DNA from: Botrytis cinerea B05.10
Taxonomy: Eukaryota; Ascomycota; Leotiomycetes; Helotiales; Sclerotiniaceae
Reading direction: 5' to 3'
NCBI RefSeq assembly: GCF_000143535.2
Contig: NC_037322.1
Location: 1,178,001-1,242,000, forward strand
Length of the DNA stretch: 64,000 nt
Part shown: positions 1-10,519 of the stretch, one piece after another
Layout of the letters: each line of letters opens with the position of its first letter
Numbering within the stretch: position 1 is the first letter of the stretch
The notes under the pieces: generated by a model
What the model saw: only the letters and a program-made list of their open reading frames with translations
The model's database searches: none
Told to the model about the DNA's origin: nothing
Translations under genes and position numbers: made by a program

Positions 1-1638
1 CCGGCTACGTTGCCGTTATTTCTTGCAATTATTCATGATGATTTAGCTATTTCAGACTACTCGCCGTCAAGCCTTCAATTTTTTCTCGATATTGATTTTC
101 TTGGAATATCACAAAATGACGGAATGGACACAAGTCCTATTTCACAAGATCATACCGAGCATTGGATAACGAAAATGAGCACCTTGATGTTTGAGTTCAT
201 ACAAAATTCAAGAGTGAATTCTTCAAACTACCTTGAAAAGATAGTTTTAAGATCGTTTTCCGTTGGATTTATAGACTATGATGATGTGTTTGACTTTATC
301 TTTAGATTGAGAAACAACAATATTGAGCTGGATTTCAACTTGCAAAACGAAGTAGGGGACACGGTTCTTCAAGGATTCATGGAACTTATCGGTAGCGGTT
401 GGCGAAATGTGCATCAAATATTCTTGACAGCCGTTTTACAATTTCAGGCCAATTTGACTATCTCAAACAACCTAAATATCACTCCAATAGAGATACTACT
501 ATCTCGTACAGGATCTTGCTTAGATGAGATGTTGTCCTTTGTCAAGATATGGCGAGCGGGAGATATTTCAAGTGCGTGTGAGAAGAATCCCGATCTGCTT
601 GAAAGATTGCTTGACGTAGCAAAGTCGCCCGACATGTTGGAATTAATTTTGCGACTATTGGCGAAGGACATCGACAGACACACGCAGTCAACGCAAGATC
701 TGATGGCTCGTTATTGTACGGTAGATTATATGAAAAAGCTTTTTATCCTGCGCCTCAAATATGGGGCAAAGAACGATCATATTTTAGCGCATGAGGAGGA
801 AATCAGCGATGAAGAAGGCAGCGACGATCAATTGTCTGTGGTAGGTGAACACGAAGCTTATACCTCAACTGACGAGGAAGAAAATGGCGATAATGCCCCA
901 TCAATCGACGACCTGACTAGAAGAGGTAAATTTTCCATCACGAAAGACATTCATAGCTCCTTTTTGTTTGTGGAAAAAGATCAAGACAATGGCTTACCTG
1001 TTATAGAATCATCCGAACACGCACGTTCAGTAACTAGGACAGAAAAAGTGCCTACAAACAAGACTTTAACGAAAATTGGTGGATCTTTAGCCGTAAATGA
1101 AAAGACACATTCCTCTCTACATTTACTATCAGGCAGCCATGCCTCAGCAGATTTCGGAAAGTTACGATTATTGTTAGCACATAATTCCGACTTGGAAATT
1201 CGTAATCACCAGAATCTCACGCCGCTTGCCATCGCCATTCGATCTAAGAATTTGCGAGCCATGTATGCTTTACTCATTTCGGGCGCAAGCACAGAAGCTC
1301 ATGTCGGACAAGGACAGACGTGCTTGCATCTGGCCTGCTGTCTAGGAAATAAAGAAGCTGCGTGGGCTCTGCTTCATGCAGGTGCCAATACTTCCCACAA
1401 AGATCATTATGGAAGTACTGCGGAGGAACTTGCCACGCTCATTGGGCGTTCTGACATCGTCGACTTATTCCCTAGGAGAGTTGACGATGGCTCTCGGGCA
1501 GGATCTCAACATAGCGAATATTCCACCGATAAATCACCTGACGAGGATTTGTCTAATAGCGAAAAGTCTGATATCTCAGATTCTGGTCAACTCTCCCCAT
1601 TATCAACAGCCCAGGACCTTGCCTTGCGTCCTAAATGA
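1..1638 (+). CDS. Ankyrin-repeat protein, 5' end outside the window
   Basis: The reading frame is already open at base 1 (codons CCG GCT ACG TTG), so this is the 3' part of a longer gene; about 545 codons are visible and the stop is TGA at 1636-1638. Counting from the TTG codon at base 10, residues 1-250 are mostly helical and unassigned. A strongly acidic stretch of Glu, Asp and Ser lies at about 262-305. At least three ankyrin-type helix-loop-helix repeats follow at about 377-488, recognisable from TPLAIAI, TCLHLACCLGNKEAAWALL and a closing GADIV-like segment. The last 50 residues are Ser/Asp-rich. Ankyrin repeats mediate protein binding, so a scaffold role is possible, but no enzymatic domain is visible and the N-terminus may hold one. 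No intron is seen in the visible part. Confidence 0.75.
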   Translation, partial: PATLPLFLAIIHDDLAISDYSPSSLQFFLDIDFLGISQNDGMDTSPISQDHTEHWITKMSTLMFEFIQNSRVNSSNYLEKIVLRSFSVGFIDYDDVFDFIFRLRNNNIELDFNLQNEVGDTVLQGFMELIGSGWRNVHQIFLTAVLQFQANLTISNNLNITPIEILLSRTGSCLDEMLSFVKIWRAGDISSACEKNPDLLERLLDVAKSPDMLELILRLLAKDIDRHTQSTQDLMARYCTVDYMKKLFILRLKYGAKNDHILAHEEEISDEEGSDDQLSVVGEHEAYTSTDEEENGDNAPSIDDLTRRGKFSITKDIHSSFLFVEKDQDNGLPVIESSEHARSVTRTEKVPTNKTLTKIGGSLAVNEKTHSSLHLLSGSHASADFGKLRLLLAHNSDLEIRNHQNLTPLAIAIRSKNLRAMYALLISGASTEAHVGQGQTCLHLACCLGNKEAAWALLHAGANTSHKDHYGSTAEELATLIGRSDIVDLFPRRVDDGSRAGSQHSEYSTDKSPDEDLSNSEKSDISDSGQLSPLSTAQDLALRPK

Positions 1639-2660
1639 AGCCGATCTATCTCAACGCTTGGAATGTGAACCATTCTGATTCACCAGCTGCAGCTAAGCAC
1701 CATTCATGATTGCCATGGACTGATATTGTGATTGTCTCTGACTTGGCTGTATATTGGAAAAAAAGAAAAAATCTAGACACGCTGGTATAATATAAAATGA
1801 TGATTACGTAGCGAACATGTAGTTAAACCGTTTTGAAGATAATGATGGATCAAACTCCACATTTGTACGGAAGATTATAAAAAAGAGAAAACAAGTATTG
1901 CAAACTTAAAACTCATCCAATTTTCTGCTTCTTCTTCTTCTTCTTCTTCTTCTTCTTTGATATAAGAATCAATGATGCAAAAATTGTCTCCAAACTTAAG
2001 TCTCTCATTGTCACGTGATTGTCTCACGAATCTCTGCACGTGCCAAAGACAAATCTTTCCTGCCTCACGTGCGAATGACATCTACCGAATTTACCCCTGA
2101 GCTAAAAACGGGGCTACGATGGGCTTATCGATACATTAGTGGCCGTTGTATCATTTTAGCACCCGAACATCCGATGTGATCAGGGCAATACTAGTTAAAA
2201 ATCTATTTTTACATTGATTGACATTAATACGGAGTAGACATTAACACGAAGTAGACATTGATAACTTCAGCAACACAGAAGAGAAAATACTCAAGCCAAC
2301 GCGTGTTCAAACTCTTATCACGAAGATTCTTTCTCTTGTATATTCTCTTGGCTCATAAACTAAGCTTAAATGCATCACAGTACATGATGGAGAAATGATC
2401 CTCAGCTTGGCATTTTTCCCAGAAATCCAAAACACGACCCTTGATGCTTGCGGCCCACCTTCAATTTCGGAGATCCGTATTTTCAAGGAAGATGATGTTG
2501 GCGATAGCAAACAAAATTGCGTGTACGATCGAACAACCTCGTATCGATCCACTTGAAAATATGGATCTCACGAGGTTGGCCTTTTGGAATAAATACATTT
2601 GACATGCAGTTCCCCCCGTAGAACTCCACAGCTTGTTATCTTTGCTTTTTTTCCTTTCAC
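1639..2660. other. Intergenic spacer between ankyrin gene and GH12 gene
   Basis: No convincing coding exon on either strand. It holds a CTT microsatellite and, closer to the GH12 start, an AT-rich region with short repeated words (acattaatacggagtaga and its variant near 2221-2255). It probably contains the 3' end of the ankyrin transcript and the promoter of the GH12 gene. Confidence 0.5.
1928..1957. repeat. CTT trinucleotide microsatellite
   Basis: Ten uninterrupted CTT units. On the minus strand it reads as poly-Glu inside a short open frame, but nothing around that frame looks coding, so it is treated as a simple repeat. Confidence 0.9.
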
Positions 2661-3766
2661 ATGTTTAAACGTCAGAGTATTCCCTCATGGGGATTGTGGT
2701 GCTGGTGCTTGTTGTTACAGTCGAAAAATGCAAGTGCGAAGTCGTCGAAATTTCAGGATTTGAATGAACAGTACGGTGGTGCGTTGACGGACTCGGGCGA
2801 TTATCTGTATGGGTCGAATAAATGGGGTGATGATGGCAGTGGAAGTCAGAATATGACTGTATGTTTATGGTCCTCGATTCGAAGTTTGCGATTGAATGTT
2901 GCGAGGATTTGATATTGATTTTGGTTTCTCATAGGTTCTTCTGGCGGATACCAATGGCGCAAGTTTCAATGCGACCTGGATTTGGGAAAAGAATATTGAA
3001 TATGTATGTTCCCCATCCTATCCAACCTTGTCGCCGCTCTCAGAGGTTCGAATCTAACATTCCTCAGGTCCACGCCTACCCCAACGTCGGCTACGAATCC
3101 ATTCAACTTCCCACAACAGTGAGCAACATCGACTCCTTCCACCTCAGCGGTAGCTGGTCCGTCTTCCCCGTTGCCGATCCAACCGCCTCAGACATGACCA
3201 CCGCCCTCAACGCTATCGCCTGCAAAGCCGATATTGCCCTCGATATATTCCTCGACATGAACAACGTATCTTCAACCAACGCATCTGCAGCATCACACGA
3301 AGTCATGGTCTGGCAATCTGTCTGGGGCGGCGTCTGGCCAATCGGATACTACGATCCTCCGACCGGCGCTCCGGAGTATAATTTGTCTGGAGTAACGTAT
3401 CAACTATTCACGGGACGTAATCAACAAGGACAGAAACAAGCTGTGTTTTCGTGGGTTCCAACTGTGTATCAGGAATCGATCGATGCGGATGTTCACGAGC
3501 TTGTGAAAGAATTGGTAAGGATTGGGAATATTACGGATGATATGTATCTCGGACTGATACAGTTTGGATCCGAGACGGTTCATGCGAGTGAACCGGTGGA
3601 ATTGCAGATGAAGGATATTGAAATGAGCATTGGGGTGAGTAGTAGTAGGACGGCGAGTCCGACGGCGACGAGTACGAGTAAAGGAGGGGCGGAAAGGTTT
3701 CAGGCACAAATTACGAATTTTGCGGTACCGGCTGCTTTGGGACTGGGGGTTATGCTGGGGATTTAA
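2661..3766 (+). CDS. Secreted GH12 family endo-beta-glucanase or xyloglucanase, probably GPI-anchored
   Basis: Three exons, 2661-2858, 2935-3003 and 3068-3766, joined across a 76-nt and a 64-nt GT-AG intron, give 321 aa. Residues 1-26 form a signal peptide: KRQ, a Trp/Cys/Leu core, then a NASA cleavage site. The middle matches glycoside hydrolase family 12, with LSGSWSVF, the segment HEVMVWQSVWGGVWPIGY that should carry the first catalytic Glu, and IQFGSETVHASEPVEL with the second. Family members cut beta-1,4-glucan or xyloglucan of plant walls. The C-terminus has a Ser/Thr-rich linker (SSSRTASPTATSTSKGG) and ends in a short hydrophobic stretch, a GPI-anchor layout that is uncommon in this family. 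Substrate cannot be decided from sequence. The start was chosen because it is the only one giving a signal peptide. Confidence 0.85.
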
Positions 3767-4024
3767 ATATTTGATGTGGGATAGGTACTTATTAATTACG
3801 ACTTTATATGAATATGAGTAATGTTTTATTCTCTCAAGTGTTTGAGGATTGCGACTCAGCAGAGGTATGGGGACATGCATGCGACGAGTGACTAGTGACA
3901 TCAAACCACGAAGTTAAGTTTTAAATGATTAAATTCGTTCGCCTATATACCAAAGGCATTTTTTTTAAACGCCATGCTAAATCAAACCTCTACAAGAGAG
4001 AAAGAAAAAAGAGAAACGGAAACC

Positions 4025-5155
4025 TCAAGATCTCAAATCATATCCAGGATGTTTTCTCCTCAAGTGTCTAAGCAAATGATCCGATCTCGCAAACCCCTGT
4101 TTGCAACCATCCACGGGACAAATAGGTTTTGACACCGACTTGGGGCCCGAGGGACCAACGTCCTTGTGCTTGGCGGCGATGTGGCGCGTCATGTCTCTGC
4201 GTCGGGCTGTGCGGTGCGGACAGAGGGTGCATGCGTGGGGGAGGGTGTGGAGGGGTTTGTGTTTACTGCAGGAGTAGTTAGTGGGTATTCGGAGAGGGAA
4301 AGGTAGGGATAGAAAATTCGAAAGGGGGGAAATTGTAAATGAAAGAACATACTTGAATTCGAATCGCTTAGAAAATGTTTTGGAGCAAATTATGCACGTG
4401 TATTCGTTCTGGGTGCTTGGCGGTGAATTGGATGTAGATCGATCACTTGAGGGTGTAGTTGAGTTGGAATTGGATTGAGATGTTGAGATGGAAGTGTTGG
4501 TATTGGAATATTGCGTGGGAGATGACATGATTTCAGAGTTGCTTGAAGTAGGAGATAGTGTGGCGGAAAATATTGAAGGGAGATGAACTTCAGTAGACGA
4601 GCTTATATATAGCGAAGATTGCATTGCATCCCAGTCAGTGTTGTCTAGTATCGGTAGGTGAGTGGCCCAGTCGATTGGATAAGGCTCATAAGCTTGTTGG
4701 GCCTCCGTATGGTTGAAAGTTGCTGGGAATGGATCGCAATGAATATCGTTAGCGAGAAAGTCGGTACTAGTGTCCGGAAAGATTGGGTCAATGGAATAAT
4801 CGAGTGATGAGAGTGGGTTTGTAATGATCCTGTTCATATCTACAGGAGACATGGACAAGAGGTTATCGATATCATCCAAATTTGCTAAGTTCAGTGTCCC
4901 GTTCGAATTATTCCAGTTTGGTGGAGGGAGCACTTCTGGCTCGTTCACAGCATAGAAGCCACTATTATAACATTCTCCACTGAAGTCAGTCCCTGGTGGG
5001 TATTGTAAGTTATCTCCACTGGCATGACTCCACTCCAAGTCAATATCGTTTATGTCTATATCAGCTCCCCACGCAAATTCGGTATAAGCGTGTGGAATTT
5101 GGTCAGCATTTGGAGACCAAGACGGCGAGTTTGAGCTGCCCTCTGTGTCATCCAT
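4025..5155 (-). CDS. C2H2 zinc-finger transcription factor
   Basis: Two exons, 4353-5155 and 4025-4265, with an 87-nt intron (4266-4352) lying inside the first zinc finger; splicing restores that finger. The protein has 347 aa if it starts at the ATG of MDDTEGSS; an upstream in-frame start at 5245 would add 30 residues. Residues 1-260 are acidic and rich in Ser, Asn and Pro, typical of an activation region. Three fingers sit at the C-terminus: C-x2-C-x12-H-x3-H (CIIC...), C-x2-C-x12-H-x4-H (CTLC...) and C-x4-C-x12-H-x4-H (CPVDGC...HLLRHLRRKH). This arrangement is common in fungal nuclear DNA-binding regulators. The target is unknown. The 630-bp leader upstream is unusually long and may carry control sequences. 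Confidence 0.85.
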   Translation of the reverse strand: MDDTEGSSNSPSWSPNADQIPHAYTEFAWGADIDINDIDLEWSHASGDNLQYPPGTDFSGECYNSGFYAVNEPEVLPPPNWNNSNGTLNLANLDDIDNLLSMSPVDMNRIITNPLSSLDYSIDPIFPDTSTDFLANDIHCDPFPATFNHTEAQQAYEPYPIDWATHLPILDNTDWDAMQSSLYISSSTEVHLPSIFSATLSPTSSNSEIMSSPTQYSNTNTSISTSQSNSNSTTPSSDRSTSNSPPSTQNEYTCIICSKTFSKRFEFKYVLSFTISPLSNFLSLPFPLRIPTNYSCSKHKPLHTLPHACTLCPHRTARRRDMTRHIAAKHKDVGPSGPKSVSKPICPVDGCKQGFARSDHLLRHLRRKHPGYDLRS

Positions 5156-5785
5156 GATTGGTAATATGGGGGTTTCTTTCGATGGTTGTATTTTGTTCGT
5201 TTTGGACAGCTTGTCGGTCTTTGAGTAGATGCGCAGACGGAGCAAGCGATGTTGAAATGAGTTTATCGGTCAAATATGCAGTTTTAAGACGTACATCGGT
5301 CATGTCCAAAAGAACCATCGAATTGTTGTCAAACCCATCCATAATGAGGATGTCAAATCTTTGCAGTAACTCATGGCAAAAGCGCAAGGTCAATTGCGAA
5401 GAATGAGGATGAAAATTGTTGTGGCATTGATCATTCCTGTGACATCGACTTTTTCGATACTCCCAGGTGACTCTAGCAGAATCACCGAGGAGCATAAAAT
5501 GCTGACACATTCGCTTCGAGAGATGAATTCTGGTGAAAATAAAAACAAAACATGATGAATAAAATAAACAGTCGTTGGTTTCTTTCGAGGGAGTCGATAA
5601 TGTAGCACCCTTAAGCGGCAAATTGTCGAAGAGCAAAACTCCCGGTGTCGAAGAAAAAGTACCGAAGTAGAAAACCGGGACCGTAGAAGGAAATCGATCG
5701 AATAGAAGAAAAGTCGGGTAGTGGTAGCTCTGGGAGCTACATATTGGCATGACAGTGCCCGCGGCTATCGAAAAGGGTGGAAAGG
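5156..5785. other. Spacer and probable 5' leader of the zinc-finger gene
   Basis: On the minus strand a frame of 226 codons (5148-5828) runs through this region, but its composition (Cys, His, Phe, Ser without motifs) is not protein-like and it overlaps the coding ends of both neighbours. I treat it as leader sequence. Confidence 0.4.
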
Positions 5786-6124
5786 TTATAGAGCGGTATC
5801 CCTCCGCGCGCTCCAATCGGAAATCCAATCATTGCAAAGGCTTTGAACGTCATCGTTTGATAGACGAATCATCCGGTCTGAAGTGTAGAAGGCCTTGTCT
5901 ACGTTGAGCTTTGCCATCTTGGTGCCTTTGGCATCAAAAATTTGATCCTTTGCGATTGAAGAAAGGGCGCTAACTGGATTCCCGGTAAGCGCGTCATCTT
6001 CATCAAAGTCATCAAAATGATTCCCGACGTAGCTCGTTAAGAAATCATCGCTAATGTCGAGGTCTCTGTGCCAGATGAATGGAGCTGGTTTGTAACCAAA
6101 AACTCCCGGGCTAAGGCCTTCCAT
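5786..6124 (-). CDS. Unassigned acidic 112-aa protein
   Basis: A single coding exon starting MEGLSPGVFGYK and ending WISDWSARRDTAL. It is acidic in the middle (FDDFDEDDALTG) and has no signal peptide, membrane segment or motif I recognise. A perfect GTAAGT...CGCAG intron (6135-6204) lies 10 nt upstream of the ATG, in what would be the 5' untranslated region, which supports real transcription. It lies upstream of the C2H2 factor on the same strand. Possibly a lineage-specific gene. Confidence 0.5.
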   Translation of the reverse strand: MEGLSPGVFGYKPAPFIWHRDLDISDDFLTSYVGNHFDDFDEDDALTGNPVSALSSIAKDQIFDAKGTKMAKLNVDKAFYTSDRMIRLSNDDVQSLCNDWISDWSARRDTAL

Positions 6125-6134
6125 ATTAATAGTA

Positions 6135-6204
6135 CTGCGAGGGGTTAGGATATATAAAGCTATTCAAAGCATCATTCATTCTTGAGGAATATTATAAAAC
6201 TTAC
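6135..6204 (-). other. Probable 5' UTR intron of the 112-aa gene
   Basis: On the minus strand the segment begins GTAAGTTTTATAATATTCC and ends CCCCTCGCAG. The upstream exon contains an ATG followed by seven codons and a stop, a possible short upstream reading frame. Confidence 0.45.
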
Positions 6205-6925
6205 GATACGATTAACTTGGAAGGGAAATAAGCATTGGGGCAGCAAGGCCAAAAAGGGGGGTTTAGTGTGGAGATCTCAAGCGACAATAAAAGGGTGATG
6301 AATTATGTGAACACGAAAAGGAAGAGAAAGTTTTATGGAATGAGGTCTGACAGACAAGGTAGTTTTGTATTCTTCAAAATTGGAGGCCCTCCATTGTCAT
6401 GAGCCTTGCGCCGCACTGGTCCACAATAGATTCCAGCCTATGGGCTCCGATTGGTTAGATTCTGCATTGATCATACTGCGGCGAGCTGAAAGGGGAAAGT
6501 AGTAAGCAAATCTAATTAATTCATCAATGATTGGCTATTAAGGTATTTATATGGGGCAATCCTCTTCATTCATCACGCCTCATAATGTTTTCAATATCAA
6601 CATCTAAAAAGTCCTCGGTACGTATCACAACGAGGTCAACATTTTCTTGAAATCTATCCCACCCTTCTTGCACAGTTACCTCAATTAGCTCAACTAAATT
6701 GTGATTCTGCCGCCCTACTCGATCATCTAGAACATACAAGCACCGGCAGAGAATTGAGGCTCACTTCAAAAGTTCAGTCAAAAATGCTTTATATACTTTG
6801 CTAATGAGAGACAAAAAATATATCCTCTCGCTACATCCTACAATTCCTGGCAGTTCTATGTACGCTATTTTCTTCTTTTACGCTGTGGCTCTCAAAGCTA
6901 TTGATTTTTCATCCTGTGAATATGA
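6205..6925. other. Intergenic spacer
   Basis: No coding potential seen on either strand. AT-rich. It should hold the promoter of the minus-strand 112-aa gene and the 3' end of the minus-strand gene to its right. Confidence 0.5.
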
Positions 6926-8221
6926 TTACCTAGCTGGTGGATTGCAGTCAACGAGAAAATCCCGCGTAGCAGGAAAATCACGAGCGTCCTTCAAGAGCAC
7001 AGACGCTGGCTGCTTCTTCCACTGAAGCTCCAGGTACTCCATACCTATATTGAATCGTTTTCTTTGTTTCTCTGCATCGAATAAAATCCTTCCAGGGCTC
7101 CTAGTCATCGAACCTGGAATGAAAGCATCTTGTATCTCTATCACTGGCGGTTCTGTGATGAGCTGTATATCTTCTTCGGGAGTTGCAAGAGTCTCTTTGT
7201 GCAGACGTCTGACAAGTTCATTTTCCCTATTTATTTCAGGATAGTCCCTCAGGTTCCGACATAATCGTTCGTAAGTGGCTTTCTTCTCATTGAATATGTC
7301 CTCACGTTCTGACGGTTGCTTCGAATCATATCGATTATGGCCCTTCTTTATCCTTGTCACCTGCAAGCAACATCTGAAGTAATCGCGTGCTAAACAAGCA
7401 AACTTCACTTTGGTAAACTTTCTCAGCTGATATCGCAATTTATCTTGCTCTGTAGGAGAGTTTGGGAGCTTATCGCTAACTTGAAGGGACCTAAAGTCGA
7501 TAGCTGACCAAAAATCAAAAAAAACGTAGTACAATTGGTCATCGGTCACAGAGTTGTAGAAGAATATCTCCAAGTGGAAGTGATTCGCTATCGATCTACA
7601 TCTTCGTTTGAACTCTTCGCTCATGATATTGGCCAGCACAATCATAGATGTAATTGTTCGGGCTCGCTCTATTGTTCGATATTGAATGTTGTCCACAAAC
7701 ATTTCTATAGATCTCTTGTAGTTCTCATAATCTTGTTGTTCGGGCCTTCTTCCAATATGAGGAGGAGAGGTCGCTCTGAGCTTGTCGGCGGGCAAATTAT
7801 GATAGCGGAAGTACACAGCTTTCGTCATGTTGATTGCGGGTATCGGTAAATTCGTTCTTATATCAATGAGATCAAAACGAGGTGAAGTGAATGGAACCCG
7901 ATTAATGAGGTCACAGTTGTGGTCAATGTATGAGCCTACAAATCTGCCGGATGAGCTTGACTGATGAAACGATAATTAGTATTGCGATCAATCATTGGAA
8001 AATTAAATATTGTTTATTACCTCACTGAGAGAGCTCACTGATCGTAATCTAGGCTGGCTCCATGCAGCAGGGTGATCCGCTGGTGAAGCTCCGCGTCCAG
8101 CTAAGACATAAAGATAGGTTGCTTGAAAATCTTCATCGTCCTGGATCAATTTGCCATCGACACATTGAAGCTCCTTTTCTAAAATTCTTCTTGCCAAAAA
8201 TTCTTGAACTCGTGTCGGCAT
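6926..8221 (-). CDS. Unassigned 411-aa protein, two exons
   Basis: Exon 1 is 8021-8221 and exon 2 is 6926-7960, joined across a 60-nt intron with donor GTAATAAAC and acceptor CATCAG, phase 0. The join extends the downstream frame through an open stretch (SSSSGRFVGSYIDHNCDL...) not reached from its internal ATG, which supports the model. The protein is basic and rich in Arg, Tyr and Phe, with a helical middle (RRCRSIANHFHLEIFFYNS, KLRYQLRKFTKVKFACLARDYFRCC). No signal peptide, membrane helix or family motif is recognised. It may be a lineage-restricted protein. Confidence 0.65.
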
Positions 8222-9256
8222 GACTGCACCCCTCTGGTTGAAAATTTACACTATGGCGTTCAAGCACGACGTGTGATATCAACGAAATACTCATATAGTG
8301 TAGTGATTACGGAGTAGAAGATAAAGACAACGATGGATGTGCGAATGAAACCGACAATAAAAGCAAGAATAATTTCTTGAAACATCTGGAATTGTATGAC
8401 ATGTATAGTGCAGAAATTAATGTCAAAGATAAGTGATGGTGTCAAGACGAGGTTTGAAATCTACTGATCTGGGAATTTTTCATTAAACGAATGAGACGGA
8501 TCAATGAATTGTGTATTTCGAAATAAGAGGGAAAGGAAATCCAGAAGATAATTAGATAATGAGTTTTTATGGTATGTATGATGGAGAGATGGAATTCGAG
8601 AACGGAAAATGAATTCATACCTATATTTATATGGAAACAGAAGGGGAAAGAGGATTTGCAATAGCTAATTGATTCGATTTCTATTTGGAAGGAAGCGGAA
8701 AGAGCAACTTTGCGTTCTCTTTCCTTCCTTACTTGACTTTCTATTTAGCGATGAATATGCCATATGTAAACTCCTATCCCTTCTACATTGAATAATGTAA
8801 TCCGCCTATAAACCTATTCGTAAAACTTCATAATTTCATCATCCAACTCTTATGAATGTACCCGCATTTACTTTGATTTGGCCGTTAGGCTAAAACAAAC
8901 ACGAGTTTTGTCTATACCCATCATACACTGACAACAAATTGACTCTTTCTGTGCATAATCAAACTATGCTACCAGCCATGATCCATATCATCGGTCTTGT
9001 GTATCTCACGCGACACTTGTTAGTGCCGAGAGAAACCTGAATTGGATTATCAGATGATAATTGACCATCCTGACAAACTTCGATGTTTGAGCCATAGTCT
9101 GGCTATCCCAATTTATCGTTTTGGCATCCCTCCCGAACTCCGACTCAAGTGAAATAGCACGGGAAGATTGAAAAGTCTCCATCTCTTCTATGCTTCACTC
9201 TCTATTTGAAATGTGGATATCTCTTTTCACCCCCAACTTTCCACAAAATATTCCCC
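8222..9256. other. Intergenic spacer
   Basis: Contains only short frames. A hydrophobic 61-codon frame at 8260-8445 (minus) sits just upstream of the preceding gene and could be part of its leader. Low-complexity AT-rich DNA follows. Confidence 0.45.
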
Positions 9257-9741
9257 TCACAACAACCCCACCGCACAAACCACCAATCCAACTCCAATAT
9301 TGACCCACACCATATCCACCTCTGCACCTCTCCCCGAGCTCGAATTCCCTGTAGCAGCTTTCGCAGCATTTGAAGATCCGGGAGCAGCCGCCGAAGCAGC
9401 TAGTGTATAGCCCGGTAACGAAGCTACCGTTGATCCAGCCTTCACAGCTTCTACTGAGGCTACGGAGAGAGAAGAAGCATAGGAAGCGAGTGCGGCTTGG
9501 ATTTCCATTGATTGGGATGCGGATTGTGAGGCATTGAGGGTAGTTCCTGTGGTCGTTGTTGGGGCTGGAGTGGGCGTTGGAACTGGATCTGGAGAAGGGG
9601 TCTGTCTGGCCTAGCGAGGGCTTGTTAATAATTTTTGGAATCGAAGTGGTGATTCATATTTACCTCTAAATCAACTGCAATAGAAGATGTGAAAAGAGCC
9701 GCGACGGCAAGGATAGTCAACTTGGAAATAGGAAAATACAT
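9257..9741 (-). CDS. Small secreted Ser/Ala/Thr-rich protein, likely GPI-anchored
   Basis: Exons 9664-9741 and 9257-9610 with a 53-nt intron (9611-9663; donor GTAAAT, acceptor CGCTAG), phase 0, give 143 aa. The first exon encodes a signal peptide, MYFPISKLTILAVAALF followed by TSSIA. Exon 2 opens with a Pro/Thr-rich run (TPSPDPVPTPTPAPTTTT), continues Ser/Ala-rich, and ends in a hydrophobic tail (VNIGVGLVVCAVGLL) preceded by SSSGRG, the pattern of a GPI-anchor signal. Such small proteins usually decorate the cell wall or surface in filamentous fungi. No enzymatic motif. Without exon 1 the signal peptide would be lost, which supports the splice. Confidence 0.75.
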
Positions 9742-10407
9742 GGTTGCGTGCTTGTCTTACTAGAAGAAAGAAACTTCAACAACAGGATACCGGAGAAGTG
9801 TTTCTTATAGATATCAAATCTACTTAAAACGAAAAAGCTAAATCGTCCGAAGTACCCGGCAACGTGTACCTGCTTTATTGCATGTTTCATGATAATATGT
9901 GGTTCTGTTCTACATATATTGTAATGACGGTAAAACTTCGCCATCATGGTATGATCGTCTTGATGATCGTCGACATTATTAATTACAGAACCTTTCGGCG
10001 AAAACGGTGTGATGCAATTTACCGTGCATCCTAAAAGGGACAAAAGTAGTGCCCAAATCCATATCTGTATTCGAAGATGTGTATGTCAACTGTCAGACGT
10101 CAAATTGCAACATGCTAAAACCACGTTATATTATACTCGGTGATTAGCACTTCGTATGTCTAACCTAGCTATGTTTCATGGCTCGTTCATTTTTCCTCAG
10201 GCATGTTTCGGTAGCGTTTTATCCGGTTTTCCACGTGAGAATAAGTGGATATAATAGAGGGGTCCTCGCGGTCGAGACCTCAGGTTCATTTCAGTTCCCC
10301 TAGGAGTCAAAAAACATGGAAGAAGTCCCTCAAATATTGGATTTCAATCTTGAAACGGAACTTTTCCAAAGTTCCAGCAAAAAAAGGAACAAAAAGCAAA
10401 ACAATGT
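9742..10407. other. Intergenic spacer
   Basis: Upstream region of the small secreted protein on one side and downstream flank of tRNA-Leu on the other. No coding exon seen. Confidence 0.5.
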
Positions 10408-10519
10408 TGATGAGAGTGGGATTCGAACCCACGCCTATTACTAGACCAGGAGATTGTAACAATCTTGTGTTAAGCTGTAACCTTAACCTGGCGCCTTAGA
10501 CCAACTCGGCCATCTCACC
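10408..10519 (-). tRNA. tRNA-Leu(AAG), intron-containing
   Basis: On the minus strand the 7-bp acceptor stem GGTGAGA/TCTCATC closes with discriminator A. A D-arm (GCC...GGC), anticodon stem CCAGG/CCTGG, long variable arm of class II type, and T-arm GTGGG-TTCGAAT-CCCAC are all present. The anticodon loop reads TT-AAG-G and is interrupted after base 37 by an intron of about 29 nt. Anticodon AAG decodes CUU (and CUC after inosine editing). No terminal CCA is encoded, as expected for a eukaryotic nuclear gene. Confidence 0.93.

Noticed and set aside
1875..2081. Minus-strand frame with poly-Glu
   Set aside because: The Glu run is the CTT microsatellite; flanking codons do not look coding.
3404..3904. 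166-codon minus-strand frame
   Set aside because: Antisense to exon 3 of the GH12 gene, His/Arg-rich shadow.
5148..5828. 226-codon minus-strand frame
   Set aside because: Overlaps the ends of two better genes, has no motif and an odd Cys/His/Phe composition; probably a chance open frame in the leader of the zinc-finger gene.
8260..8445. Hydrophobic 61-codon frame
   Set aside because: Could be a small membrane peptide, but lies directly upstream of another gene on the same strand, has no supporting signals, and AT-rich DNA often yields such frames.
10245..10499. Plus-strand 84-codon frame with MRVGFEPTPITRPGD
   Set aside because: It reads through the reverse complement of tRNA-Leu; this peptide is a well-known artefact of translating tRNA genes.
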